Shown here piece by piece: positions 45,503-55,626 of a DNA stretch of 64,000 bases. A model generated the notes under the pieces. It saw only the letters and a program-made list of their open reading frames with translations. It had not been told where the DNA came from and did not search any database. Positions within the stretch are counted from its first letter, which is position 1; each line of letters opens with the position of its first letter. Both the position numbers and the translations under genes were made by a program. Source of the stretch: Herminiimonas sp. (GTDB lineage Bacteria > Pseudomonadota > Gammaproteobacteria > Burkholderiales > Burkholderiaceae_D); contig JAQGLW010000004.1 of assembly GCA_028292665.1 (NCBI GenBank), positions 1-64,000 on the forward strand, read 5' to 3'.

Positions 45503-46354
45503 TCAGATTTCGATTTCACCTTCGAACACGCTGACCGCGGGGCCGGTGAGCATCACCGGCGATTGTTGTCCCGACCATGCAATCGACAACTCGCCGCCAC
45601 GTGTTTCGACCTTGACCGGCGAATCGAGCAGGCCGCGCCGGATACCTGCGACCACCGCTGCGCACGCGCCGGTGCCGCACGCGAGTGTTTCGCCCGCGCC
45701 GCGTTCGAACACCCGCAGCCTGACATGACGGCGATCGACGATCTGCATGAAACCCGCATTGACGCGTTTGGGAAAACGCGGATGATGCTCGATGGCCGGG
45801 CCGTCGGCATTCACGGGCGCTGCCTCGGTGTCGTCAACCAGTTGTACGGCATGCGGATTGCCCATTGAAACCGCCGATATCCAGACGGTTTTTTGATTGA
45901 TATCGAGCGGCCACAATATATCGCCGCCCTCGGCCTTGCCTTGCAAGCCGGCGGCATCGAACGGTACGCGCGCAGGTTCCAGAATCGGTGCGCCCATGTC
46001 GACCGTAATGCCGCCGTCATCTTCGAGTGCAGGTTCGATTATCCCGGACAAGGTTTCGACTTTGATCGCACGCTTGTCGGTCAGGCCTTTATCAGTGACG
46101 AATTTGACGAATGCGCGTGCGCCGTTGCCGCATTGTTCCACCTCACCGCCGTCGGCGTTATAGATGCGGTAACGGAAATCGATGCCGGACGATTGCGGCT
46201 TTTCGATTACCAGCATCTGGTCGGCGCCGACGCCGAAGCGCCGGTCGGCCAGGAATTGCCATTGCGCCGGCGTGAAATCGACATGCTGATTGATCGCATC
46301 GATCACCACAAAGTCGTTGCCTGCGCCGTGCATTTTAGTGAATTTGAGTTTCAT
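45503..46354 (-). CDS. dapF: Diaminopimelate epimerase
   Basis: Converts LL- to meso-diaminopimelate for lysine and peptidoglycan synthesis. [19 protein letters not shown] opens the protein. The two active-site cysteines are visible in [14 protein letters not shown] and [14 protein letters not shown]. At 283 residues it has the normal length. It follows the two acyltransferase genes on the minus strand with a 77-bp gap. Confidence 0.97.
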   Translation of the reverse strand: MKLKFTKMHGAGNDFVVIDAINQHVDFTPAQWQFLADRRFGVGADQMLVIEKPQSSGIDFRYRIYNADGGEVEQCGNGARAFVKFVTDKGLTDKRAIKVETLSGIIEPALEDDGGITVDMGAPILEPARVPFDAAGLQGKAEGGDILWPLDINQKTVWISAVSMGNPHAVQLVDDTEAAPVNADGPAIEHHPRFPKRVNAGFMQIVDRRHVRLRVFERGAGETLACGTGACAAVVAGIRRGLLDSPVKVETRGGELSIAWSGQQSPVMLTGPAVSVFEGEIEI

Positions 46355-46431
46355 GCACACATTATAGATTGGCTTTACCGTAGCCGTTCGTCGTGAGCAG
46401 CCCAAGGCCGGCTGCCAACTCGCAGCACGTA

Positions 46432-47343
46432 TTAATCCTGCAACGGCATCGTATTCAAATCGATGCCCGGTCCGGCCGCGCCATATACGTCGCTGGTCCC
46501 CGGCGGACGCGTCTTGAACCGCTTGTGAGTCCAGAAGTATTCGGCCGGTGTTTCGAGCACGCGCGCTTCGATGAACGCATTCATTTGTCTGGTTGCCGCG
46601 ACCATATCGTCACCGGGATAATTTTCCCATGGCGGATAGAACGTCACTTTCCAGCCTTGATAATCCGGCAGGAACGTGGCGACCACCGGGACTACTTTCG
46701 CATTCGTGGCCGACGCAATCCGGGCCGGTGCGGTAAGCGTTGCTGCGGGTGTGCCGAAAAACGGCACGAATTCCGCATCCTTCGCGCCAAAATCCATGTC
46801 CGGCAACATGAAGAACGGCAAACCTGCGCGCATTGCGCGGATGATCGGCTTGATGCCTTCGGCACGAGAAAATAATTTGATCGGACGGAATCGCATGCGG
46901 CCCTTGCGCAGCGCTTCGTCGAATACGCGGCTTCGCTGGCGCGTATAAATCGAGCACAATGAGGATTCCAGCATCACGGCGGCGCCGGCGACATCGAGGC
47001 AGACGAAATGCGGACACAATAAAATCGTCGGACCGGACGCAATCACGTCAAGCGGCACATGCGGCTCGACCGCAATCAATTTTTTCAGCCGCGATTCCGG
47101 CGCCCACCACAGGATGCCGCGTTCGAGCACACTGCGTGCGTAGGCTTGAAAGTGCGCTTTGGCGATGCCGCGGCGCTCGGCATCGGACAAATCGGGCAGG
47201 CAAAGACGCAGGTTGGTCAGCGTGATCTGCCGCCGTGAACGCAGGGTCATGAACAACAGGCTGCCGATTGCTTTCCCGAACCGTCCGAGCAATGGCAGCG
47301 GCAGCCAGTGCAGCAGCCACATTACGCCGAGCAGCAACTTCAT
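46432..47343 (-). CDS. lpxL: Lipid A biosynthesis lauroyl/myristoyl acyltransferase (LpxL/HtrB family)
   Basis: An inner-membrane LPLAT of 303 residues that adds a secondary acyl chain to lipid A. It has an N-terminal membrane helix ([17 protein letters not shown]), the catalytic H-x4-D in [11 protein letters not shown], and downstream [18 protein letters not shown] and the late [23 protein letters not shown] split by charges. It is coupled by an ATGA overlap to the acyltransferase gene before it. Confidence 0.93.
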   Translation of the reverse strand: MKLLLGVMWLLHWLPLPLLGRFGKAIGSLLFMTLRSRRQITLTNLRLCLPDLSDAERRGIAKAHFQAYARSVLERGILWWAPESRLKKLIAVEPHVPLDVIASGPTILLCPHFVCLDVAGAAVMLESSLCSIYTRQRSRVFDEALRKGRMRFRPIKLFSRAEGIKPIIRAMRAGLPFFMLPDMDFGAKDAEFVPFFGTPAATLTAPARIASATNAKVVPVVATFLPDYQGWKVTFYPPWENYPGDDMVAATRQMNAFIEARVLETPAEYFWTHKRFKTRPPGTSDVYGAAGPGIDLNTMPLQD

Positions 47344-48197
47344 GCGTCCGCCTCTGGGCCGGATTCGGCGGCAGCGACGCCGGGCGGCGTCTTGTAGCGG
47401 TCATAACTCCAGAAATATTGCGACGGACAGCGCGCAATCAGCTGTTCCATTGCTGCATTGATTGCATGCGCCTGTTGTTCGGGAGTTTCGCCCGGCACTT
47501 GCTCGAACGCCACAAAGCGGATCACGTAGCCTGCTCCGCGGGCCAGACGTTCGGCATACGACAAAATGATCGGTGCGCCGGTCATTTGGTGCAGCTTGGC
47601 CGGCAACGTCATCGTGTAGGCCGGCTTGCCGAAGAAATCGGCCCATACGCCTTCGCCGCGCTGAGGCACCTGGTCCGGCAGCAGGCCGATGGCGGAGCCT
47701 TTCTTAAGGGTTTTGAGAAGCGTGCGCACACCCGCCAGATTGGCCGGCGCCAGCGCCAGATTGTGGCGTGCCCGTGCTTGTTCGATCAACGGTTTCAGCG
47801 CTGCCTTGCGCGGCGGACGATACAAAGCGGTCAATGGCGTTCGTGCGGCGATTGCCTGCGCGATGATTTCGAAGCAGCCGAGATGCGGCGTCAAAAAAAT
47901 AACGCCTTGCCCGGCATCGAGAGAAGCTTGCGCCAAATCCCAGTTTTCGATGGTCGCCGTGCCGAGCACCCGTTGCGGCGGCGCACACCAGATGAAGGCC
48001 AGCTCCAGGATATTTTTGCCGGACTCCCGAATCGACGCGCGCCGGCAATCGGCATACCCGGCACGGCCGATGTTGCTCTTGAGTCTGTTGCGGTAGGACG
48101 GCGATGCCGCATAAACCAGCCAGCCAAGCGCAGCGCCGATTGCATGCAGGACAGGCAAAGGCAAATTCGACAGGAGGCGGAATAAATTGACGAGCAT
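47340..48197 (-). CDS. Lipid A biosynthesis acyltransferase, second LpxL/LpxM paralog
   Basis: A 285-residue LPLAT paralog of the next gene. It has an N-terminal hydrophobic stretch, the catalytic pair as H-x4-E (TPHLGCFEI), LPDQVPQRGEGVWADFFG and the C-terminal CPSQYFWSYDRYKTPPG. Two acyltransferases in tandem suggest hexa-acylated lipid A; which one acts first cannot be told. It is divergent from metK, with 174 bp between. Confidence 0.92.
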   Translation of the reverse strand: MLVNLFRLLSNLPLPVLHAIGAALGWLVYAASPSYRNRLKSNIGRAGYADCRRASIRESGKNILELAFIWCAPPQRVLGTATIENWDLAQASLDAGQGVIFLTPHLGCFEIIAQAIAARTPLTALYRPPRKAALKPLIEQARARHNLALAPANLAGVRTLLKTLKKGSAIGLLPDQVPQRGEGVWADFFGKPAYTMTLPAKLHQMTGAPIILSYAERLARGAGYVIRFVAFEQVPGETPEQQAHAINAAMEQLIARCPSQYFWSYDRYKTPPGVAAAESGPEADA

Positions 48198-48319
48198 TGG
48201 TGATCGGATCAGGAAATTTTGCTGATTTTTTGCAAGGCGAGTAAAATAGCACGAAAGCATTATCCGCCGAGTTAACAGACAACTTGCGAGGCGGCATACA
48301 AATTTCGCTAAAGCGTCGC

Positions 48320-48369
48320 AGGCTCATTCGATTGACCGCGACATGGTTATCATTCTTTTACAGGAGCCT
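48320..48369 (+). promoter_or_regulatory. Possible Shine-Dalgarno-masking stem in the metK leader
   Basis: AGGCTC (48320-48325) can pair with GAGCCT (48364-48369), which overlaps the metK ribosome site CAGGAG. The 174-bp leader shows no match that I recognise to known SAM riboswitch classes. The pairing could be chance. Confidence 0.3.
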
Positions 48370-48371
48370 GT

Positions 48372-49535
<1,164 letters not shown>

Positions 49536-49536
49536 G

Positions 49537-49581
49537 CGGATTTTCAACGCGTACTCATAAAAATCCGAATATGTTTTTTTT
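49537..49581 (+). terminator. Probable terminator after metK
   Basis: An 8-bp stem CGGATTTT/AAAATCCG with a 15-nt loop begins one base after the metK stop. An eight-T run (49574-49581) follows after 6 nt. The offset of the T-run makes this weaker than a textbook terminator. Confidence 0.5.
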
Positions 49582-49602
49582 AAACGGCAAACAGCGCAAC
49601 CG

Positions 49603-50517
49603 ATGATCGATTCAGTTGCGCCTTTTGCCAAACGCGCTGCCCTGATCAGCGTCGTCGTCGCCTGTATGATGACGTCCGCTTCCAATGCCGCTGCCGGCGC
49701 TGCGCAGCAGGAAGATTGGTGCAAGCGCCTGACCGTCCGTCTGCCCGGCATAACGGCGGCGGCCTGTCAAAACAGCGCACTGATGCCGACCGGCGCCGTG
49801 TCGCTCAAAGGTTTTCCGATTCTGGCGCGCCGGATTCCGGCGGCAAAAAACGGGCGCGATGACAGCAAGCCGATTCGCGTTTTACTGCTTGGCGGGATTC
49901 ATGGCGACGAATTGACGGCCGCAGCCATTGTGTTCCGATGGCTGCAATTCATGCAGGCGCCGGCGGCCCAGCAGTTCGAATGGAATGTCGTCCCGGTCGT
50001 CAATCCGGACGGCCTGTTGTCGCCCAGGCCGAAACGCGTCAATGCCAACGGCGTCGATCTGAACCGCAATTTTCCGACACCGGGCTGGCAACAGGATGCG
50101 CCTCGTTACTGGGTCAAGGCGACCCATAGCGATCCACGGCGCTTTCCTGGCAAGGCGGCGCTTTCCGAACCCGAGACGCGATGGCTGAATGAAGAAATGG
50201 ATCGGTTTCAACCGCAGGTCATCATTTCGGTGCATGCGCCTTTCGGCATTCTTGATTTCGACGGCCCGGCTCCCGCGCCTACACGCTTCGGCCGTCTGCT
50301 GTTCAATGGCGTCGGCGTCTATCCGGGTTCGCTTGGCAACTATAGCGGCAGGCACAAGAACATCCCTGTCATTACGATAGAGTTGCCTAATGCGCTAGCG
50401 ATGCCGCCAGATGCGGAGGTGCAGCGCATCTGGCAGGATATGCTGACATGGATACGACGCAATGTGCCCAAGCAGGACATGGCAATGAATAAGCGGCCGG
50501 TATCCGCAGCCAGATAA
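49603..50517 (+). CDS. Exported M14-family zinc carboxypeptidase/amidase (MpaA-like)
   Basis: A 304-residue protein with signal peptide (cleavage near NAAAG). The zinc ligands are HGDE in LLGGIHGDELTAAAI and the later His in IISVHAPFGILD. The substrate Arg is in NANGVDLNRNFPT, and the catalytic Glu in VITIELPNA. The short form with NPDGLLS resembles murein peptide amidase A and DUF2817-like M14 enzymes, so a cell-wall peptide substrate is inferred. It is upstream of the protease module but separated by 182 bp. Confidence 0.87.
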   Translation: MIDSVAPFAKRAALISVVVACMMTSASNAAAGAAQQEDWCKRLTVRLPGITAAACQNSALMPTGAVSLKGFPILARRIPAAKNGRDDSKPIRVLLLGGIHGDELTAAAIVFRWLQFMQAPAAQQFEWNVVPVVNPDGLLSPRPKRVNANGVDLNRNFPTPGWQQDAPRYWVKATHSDPRRFPGKAALSEPETRWLNEEMDRFQPQVIISVHAPFGILDFDGPAPAPTRFGRLLFNGVGVYPGSLGNYSGRHKNIPVITIELPNALAMPPDAEVQRIWQDMLTWIRRNVPKQDMAMNKRPVSAAR

Positions 50518-50699
50518 CAACAGCATTTCTTCAAGTCATCATCCCCGCATTGCCATTGCAAAAGCGCAATGCTTCTTGTCTCGCTATCAATGCGATCACT
50601 GTTGTAAAGCTTTCCTAAAATTATTTAAAGCCCTCCGGAAACAGTCCGGAGCTGGTACATTTTCGTTGATACAACTTTTGTTGCTTTAACGAATTTCCC

Positions 50700-51077
50700 A
50701 TGCGTAATTTTATTAACCGGACAGCAACGGTTGCGGTAAAGACAGCGGTGATTGTTTTTGCAACCGCCTGTCAATCGGCGCCTGCCGACAACGCTTCTCA
50801 CGAGCCTGTTTTGCAGCCGGTCGCCGGCACAGTGGCCTCGCGGCAATTGATCATCAAGTTCAAACCCGGCACTATCGCGTGCGACCCGGCCGGCATTGCG
50901 CGTTTGTCTGCCGCCGCTCGCGTGCCGCTTGAATTTGTCCGGACGATGTCGGGCAACGCCTGCGTCGTGAAGCAGTTGGCGGATCCCGCAGTCGGCTTTC
51001 CACAGGGAGAAAAAATGTTGAAGCAGCATCCTGCGATCGAATGGATCGAGCCGGATGAGGTAATGAAAACCTCGTGA
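50700..51077 (+). CDS. Stand-alone I9/subtilisin-propeptide-like lipoprotein
   Basis: A 125-residue protein with a signal peptide ending in a lipobox-like FATAC (Cys24) and one domain of about 85 residues homologous to the propeptide of the next gene. Matching blocks: RQLIIKFK with SRLIVKH, RTMSGNACVV with RPMSGNAHVV, and AIEWIEPDEVMKTS with VEFAEPDRIMQVT. I9 domains are intramolecular chaperones and tight inhibitors of S8 proteases. As a separate lipoprotein it may hold the protease inactive in the periplasm. Its stop overlaps an upstream GTG of the protease frame. No family name is claimed beyond I9-like. Confidence 0.75.
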   Translation: MRNFINRTATVAVKTAVIVFATACQSAPADNASHEPVLQPVAGTVASRQLIIKFKPGTIACDPAGIARLSAAARVPLEFVRTMSGNACVVKQLADPAVGFPQGEKMLKQHPAIEWIEPDEVMKTS

Positions 51078-51130
51078 CACGTTTGCGTATCGGCAATGTG
51101 GCGAAGACAGCTGTGAAATGTGAAACAGGG

Positions 51131-53281
51131 ATGAAAATAAAAATGAAAGTTCGGCACGCGCTGCTTGGCATAACCGCAGCAGCTGCCTTGATTTCCGCAG
51201 TGGCCAATGGCGCACCGGCCGGTTCGACCGGATTCTCGGGGCTCAAGAATGGAATGCCGTTATCCGTTGCAAGCGCGCCCGACGAAGAAATGGTGTCGCG
51301 CCTGATCGTCAAGCATCGCACCCAGCGCAGCGACAAATTAAACGCCACGCTGCGCGCCTTCGACGGTAGAGGACTGGCCGGAGCGGAAAACCTGACGATG
51401 ACGGTCATGCGTCCGATGTCCGGCAACGCGCATGTGGTCAATCTGAACCAGGCGGTCAAGTTGTCCGAGGCGCAGGCTATCGCGGCGCAATTGATGCACG
51501 ACAGCGATGTGGAATTCGCGGAGCCGGACCGCATCATGCAGGTCACTACAACCCGAACGCCCACCGATCCCGACTATTCTTCTCTTCAATGGCATTATTT
51601 CCCGCCTGACAGCGTCAACAAGGGCGGCGCCAACCTGCCGAACGCATGGTACATGACCATCGGCGATCCCTCGGTCAAGGTAGCGGTGCTGGATACCGGT
51701 TACCGCCAGCATGCAGACCTTGCCACGGTATTGCCAGGATACGATTTCATTTCCAACAGCACGGTGGCCAATGATGGCAACGGCAGGGACGCCGATCCGC
51801 AGGACCCGGGCGATTTATGCAGCACCGATGCCAATCCCAAATCAAGCTGGCATGGAACGCATGTGGCCGGCACCATTGCTGCACAGATGGATAACGGCAC
51901 CGGTGGAACAGGCATTGCGCCGCTGGCTAAAATTCTGCCGGTACGCGTGATCGGCAAGTGCGGCGGTTTGACTTCCGACATAGCGGACGGTATGCGGTGG
52001 GCTGCAGGTATTCATGTTGCCGGCGTGCCCGACAACACCACCCCCGCGCAGGTGCTTAACATGAGCCTGGGCGCTACCGGCGCATGTTCCAGCACGTTTC
52101 AGTCTGCCGTCAATGACGTCGTCGGCGCGGGGAAAGTCATTGTGGTGGCGGCGGGGAATGGCAGCTCTCCTGCCTTAAGCCAGCCGGCAAACTGCACCGG
52201 CGTCATCGCGGTCACCGCCCATGCGATCGATGGCGACAATGCCAACTATGCCAATATCGGCGTCGAAACCGCCATCAGCGCTCCCGGCGGCGGCTGCGGC
52301 ACAATGTCTTCCGGATGCAATGCGCTCGTTTCCGCCAACGGGCCCGGCGTCTATTCACTGTCGAATACGGGTACCAATGCTCCCGTCGCGGATGGTTACA
52401 GCAAGCTGCAGGGAACCAGCATGGCGGCGCCGCATGTGTCCGGCGTCGTGGCGCTGATGCTGTCATTGAATTCGTCGTTGACGCTGGCGCAGATCAAATC
52501 GTACCTGCAATCATCGGCGCGTCCGCATCCTGCCGGAACAACCTGTACGCAAAGCCGTTTCACCGGGCTGTGCGGCGAAGGCTTGCTGGATGCGGAAGGG
52601 GCATTAATTAAAGTCAACGAACTGGCGCCTATCGTCAGCCTGACGAATGCCTATCAGGTCGTCGCGCCGAATGCGGTGGTTCCGCTCTCGAGCGTCGATA
52701 CCGTGGCTCCGGGTACGGGCCGTTCCATCAACACTTATGCGTGGTCGCAGCAAACCGGCGCCAATGTCGGCGCAATCGGCGGCGCCAATACGGCGAATGC
52801 CACGTTCAGCGCGCCCGTCAGCGGCATCTATTCTTTCAAGCTGACGGTAACCGACAGTAACGGAAAGATCGGCGCAGCCACGGCAACGGTCCGGGTCAAC
52901 GCCGCACCCGTGCTTTCTGCGGTAGCGGACCAGACCGTGATAGCAGGCCAGGCGCTCAATTTCACGGTCGGCGCCACCGATCCGGAAGGCGACGCGGTTA
53001 CTTACAGCGCGGATTCGCTGCCTGCTTCTGCGACGCTGAATCAAACGACAGGCGCATTCAACTGGCCGAGTGCGGCCCCGGCCGGCAGTTATGTCCTGAC
53101 TTATCATGCGAGCGATACGGGCGGCGTCAACAGCGCGACCGGTACGGTAAGAATCACGGTGACCGCGCCGGTATCATCCGGCGGAGGCGGCGGCAGCCTG
53201 GACGGCGAGTCGCTGCTTGGGCTGGCGTTGCTGGCGACATGCATGCGCATGCGCCGTGCATTCAAAATCCGGCGTAACTGA
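51131..53281 (+). CDS. S8 subtilisin-like protease with GlyGly-CTERM-like tail
   Basis: A 716-residue exported serine protease: signal peptide (residues 1-30), I9-type propeptide (about 55-140), catalytic domain with Asp188 (VAVLDTG), His241 (HGTHVAG), Asn343 (AAGNGSS) and Ser430 (GTSMAAPH), then a PKD-like and a cadherin/Ig-like domain (about 500-680). The tail is GGGGGSLDGESLLG, a hydrophobic stretch, and an Arg-rich end, as in GlyGly-CTERM proteins. Likely Sec-exported, cut by the next gene's product and secreted by type II secretion. The start may also be ATG 51143 or GTG 51074. Confidence 0.92.
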   Translation: MKIKMKVRHALLGITAAAALISAVANGAPAGSTGFSGLKNGMPLSVASAPDEEMVSRLIVKHRTQRSDKLNATLRAFDGRGLAGAENLTMTVMRPMSGNAHVVNLNQAVKLSEAQAIAAQLMHDSDVEFAEPDRIMQVTTTRTPTDPDYSSLQWHYFPPDSVNKGGANLPNAWYMTIGDPSVKVAVLDTGYRQHADLATVLPGYDFISNSTVANDGNGRDADPQDPGDLCSTDANPKSSWHGTHVAGTIAAQMDNGTGGTGIAPLAKILPVRVIGKCGGLTSDIADGMRWAAGIHVAGVPDNTTPAQVLNMSLGATGACSSTFQSAVNDVVGAGKVIVVAAGNGSSPALSQPANCTGVIAVTAHAIDGDNANYANIGVETAISAPGGGCGTMSSGCNALVSANGPGVYSLSNTGTNAPVADGYSKLQGTSMAAPHVSGVVALMLSLNSSLTLAQIKSYLQSSARPHPAGTTCTQSRFTGLCGEGLLDAEGALIKVNELAPIVSLTNAYQVVAPNAVVPLSSVDTVAPGTGRSINTYAWSQQTGANVGAIGGANTANATFSAPVSGIYSFKLTVTDSNGKIGAATATVRVNAAPVLSAVADQTVIAGQALNFTVGATDPEGDAVTYSADSLPASATLNQTTGAFNWPSAAPAGSYVLTYHASDTGGVNSATGTVRITVTAPVSSGGGGGSLDGESLLGLALLATCMRMRRAFKIRRN

Positions 53282-53283
53282 TC

Positions 53284-53967
53284 TTGGAAGCGCCGCCGCG
53301 ATTATTCCTGCATGACGCCGGGCGGAACAAGTGGCTGTTCTGTCTCGGGGTGTCCTTTTGCGCGATTGTCTTCACATATTGGCCGCACGGCCTGGCGCAA
53401 TTTCGCTACGATCGGGCTGCCGTGCTGTCGGGCGGCGGCTGGCGTGTACTGACTGCGCATCTGGTGCATCTCAACACGATGCATTTGCTTTTCAACTTGA
53501 TCGGCCTGTTACTGCTTTGCGAGTTGCTGTGGAATGACATGCCCTTGTTGCATGCGTTCGGCATGCTGGGCGCAACCGCGATCGGGATCAGCGTGCTGCT
53601 GTTTTGTTTTCATCCCGAACTGGCCTGGTATGCCGGCTTGTCGGGTTCGCTGCACGGGTTGTGGTCGGGTTGCGCGCTGGCCGGCTGGCAGCCTGTCCCG
53701 GCGCGGATCAATGGACGGTTCGCGGCGCCGCCGTCAAAATGGCAACGGCCCCGGCTGAGTTGGCCGATGCCGCGCTGGATCGGCGCCGCTGGAATGGCCT
53801 TGCTGGCGATTAAACTGGCGATCGAATTCTGCTACGGGCCTTCGGAGCGAACCGTACGGGCGATCGGCGGTTCGGTCGTGACGATCTCTCATTTGTACGG
53901 TGCGCTGATCGGCATTTGTTATGTGCTGCTGTGGCAAGGCACACAATTGCTGCGCTTCGAAAAATAA
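53284..53967 (+). CDS. rrtA: Rhombosortase (rhomboid-family intramembrane serine protease)
   Basis: A 227-residue polytopic membrane protein. It shows the rhomboid-like HLVHLNTMHLLFNLIGLLLL, the catalytic serine motif GLSGSLHGLW (Ser120) and the catalytic histidine in SHLYGALIG (His203). The extra His after the Ser motif and the small size match rhombosortase, which processes GlyGly-CTERM tails. It starts with TTG 2 bp after the protease stop, so it is coupled to its presumed substrate. A Pro/Arg-rich cytoplasmic loop of about 40 residues splits the helices. Confidence 0.85.
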   Translation: MEAPPRLFLHDAGRNKWLFCLGVSFCAIVFTYWPHGLAQFRYDRAAVLSGGGWRVLTAHLVHLNTMHLLFNLIGLLLLCELLWNDMPLLHAFGMLGATAIGISVLLFCFHPELAWYAGLSGSLHGLWSGCALAGWQPVPARINGRFAAPPSKWQRPRLSWPMPRWIGAAGMALLAIKLAIEFCYGPSERTVRAIGGSVVTISHLYGALIGICYVLLWQGTQLLRFEK

Positions 53968-54000
53968 CCATGTGCGCCGATTTCGATTAAAATGACGGCG

Positions 54001-54072
54001 TGTCAAGGAGCGTTGCGACAGGTTGCACAAACCTGCCAGGCTTGATACATCAACATGGCAACCGCGCTCACG
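54001..54072 (+). ncRNA. S-adenosylhomocysteine (SAH) riboswitch
   Basis: The leader of ahcY carries the conserved SAH-riboswitch blocks AGGAGCGTTGCGAC, GCCAGGCT and CGCTCACG in order. TCAAG/CTTGA forms P1 (54003-54007 with 54041-54045), CAGGT/ACCTG forms P2, and GAGCG pairs with CGCTC as the pseudoknot (54008-54012 with 54064-54068). A TAAAAT at 53988-53993 fits a start at about 54000. SAH binding should turn the downstream genes on. A CGTTA/TAACG stem with a T-rich loop just after may be the expression platform. Confidence 0.9.
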
Positions 54073-54102
54073 TTACTTTTTTTCTAACGAAAGGAGGGCG
54101 TG

Positions 54103-55542
54103 ATGAGCGCCGTAGCATTGAAATCCTCAAATTCCCCAGATCAAGACTATTTCGTGGCCGACCTCGGCTTGGCCGATTGGGGCCGCAAAGAGATCAAGAT
54201 CGCCGAAACCGAAATGCCCGGCCTGATGGCGATTCGCGAAGAATTCGCCTCCCGGCAGCCATTGAAGGGAGCACGGATCACCGGTTCGATCCATATGACG
54301 ATCCAGACCGCCGTGCTGATCCAGACACTGGAAGCGCTCGGCGCAAAAGTCCGTTGGGCATCCTGCAATATTTATTCGACGCAAGATCATGCGGCTGCCG
54401 CGATTGCCGCGGCCGGTACGCCGGTCTTCGCATTCAAGGGCGAATCGCTCGACGATTACTGGGAATTCACGCATCGCATTTTCGAATGGCCGGACAGCGC
54501 GCAGGGTGCGCAATATTCGAACATGATTCTCGACGACGGCGGCGATGCGACCTTGCTGCTGCATCTCGGCACCCGCGCTGAAAAAGACGCATCGATATTG
54601 AACAATCCGGGTTCGGAGGAAGAGATCTGCTTGTTCAATTCGATCAAGAAACGTCTGGCAAGCCAACCCGGCTGGTATTCGAATCGACTGGCTGAAATCA
54701 AGGGCGTGACCGAGGAAACCACCACCGGCGTGCATCGCCTGTATCAGATGCACAAGGAAGGCAAGCTTGCCTTCCCTGCGATCAACGTCAATGATTCCGT
54801 CACCAAATCCAAGTTCGACAATCTGTACGGCTGCCGTGAGTCGCTGGTCGACGGCATCAAGCGTGCGACCGACGTCATGATTGCGGGCAAGGTGGCCGTG
54901 GTTGCCGGTTACGGCGATGTGGGCAAGGGTTCTGCACAGGCGCTGCGCGCATTGTCGGCGCAGGTGTGGGTGACCGAAGTCGATCCGATCTGCGCATTGC
55001 AGGCCGCGATGGAAGGATATCGCGTCGTGACGATGGATTACGCGGCCGAACATGCCGACATTTTTGTCACTGCGACCGGCAACTATCATGTGATCACGCA
55101 TGCGCACATGAAAAAGATGAAAGACCAGGCGATTGTCTGCAACATCGGGCACTTCGATAACGAGATCGAGGTTGCCGCGCTCAAGCAATACACCTGGGAA
55201 AACATCAAGCCGCAAGTCGACCACGTTATTTTTCCGGACGGCAAGCGAATCATTCTGCTGGCCGAAGGCCGTCTGGTCAATCTCGGTTGCGGCACCGGTC
55301 ATCCGTCGTATGTGATGAGCTCGTCATTTGCGAATCAGACCATTGCGCAAATCGAACTGTATGTGAATACCGCATCGTATCCGGTGGGCGTCTACACATT
55401 GCCCAAGCATCTGGATGAAAAAGTCGCGCGCCTGCAGTTGAAGAAACTCAATGCTCAGTTGACCGAGCTGACCGATGAGCAGGCCGGGTATATCGGTGTG
55501 CAGAAGACGGGGCCGTACAAGCCCGAGCATTACCGTTACTAA
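54103..55542 (+). CDS. ahcY: Adenosylhomocysteinase
   Basis: Hydrolyses SAH to adenosine and homocysteine. It starts with the AAGGAGG site 5 bp before ATG 54103. Landmarks are [19 protein letters not shown], the NAD site [24 protein letters not shown], and the C-terminal [12 protein letters not shown]. It is 479 residues long, with the insertion typical of proteobacterial enzymes. It is the first gene behind the SAH riboswitch, in an operon with a small membrane protein and metF. Confidence 0.98.
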   Translation: MSAVALKSSNSPDQDYFVADLGLADWGRKEIKIAETEMPGLMAIREEFASRQPLKGARITGSIHMTIQTAVLIQTLEALGAKVRWASCNIYSTQDHAAAAIAAAGTPVFAFKGESLDDYWEFTHRIFEWPDSAQGAQYSNMILDDGGDATLLLHLGTRAEKDASILNNPGSEEEICLFNSIKKRLASQPGWYSNRLAEIKGVTEETTTGVHRLYQMHKEGKLAFPAINVNDSVTKSKFDNLYGCRESLVDGIKRATDVMIAGKVAVVAGYGDVGKGSAQALRALSAQVWVTEVDPICALQAAMEGYRVVTMDYAAEHADIFVTATGNYHVITHAHMKKMKDQAIVCNIGHFDNEIEVAALKQYTWENIKPQVDHVIFPDGKRIILLAEGRLVNLGCGTGHPSYVMSSSFANQTIAQIELYVNTASYPVGVYTLPKHLDEKVARLQLKKLNAQLTELTDEQAGYIGVQKTGPYKPEHYRY

Positions 55543-55563
55543 ATCGGCATTGCAGGTACGGCG

Positions 55564-55613
55564 CCGCTCCGGCACAGCCTTTCGGATATGGCCGGAGCGG
55601 TTTGACGTCAAAC
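55564..55613 (+). promoter_or_regulatory. Hairpin plus 14-bp palindrome in the ahcY-holin gap
   Basis: A 10-bp perfect stem CCGCTCCGGC/GCCGGAGCGG with a 17-nt loop (55564-55600) is followed at once by the perfect palindrome GTTTGACGTCAAAC (55600-55613). The poor T-tract suggests partial attenuation or an mRNA-processing site rather than a full terminator. Confidence 0.55.
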
Positions 55614-55626
55614 GTAAAGGGAATTC

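Noticed and set aside
48198-48371. SAM riboswitch before metK
   Set aside because: I could not match the conserved core of any SAM class. Only a short SD-masking pairing is visible.
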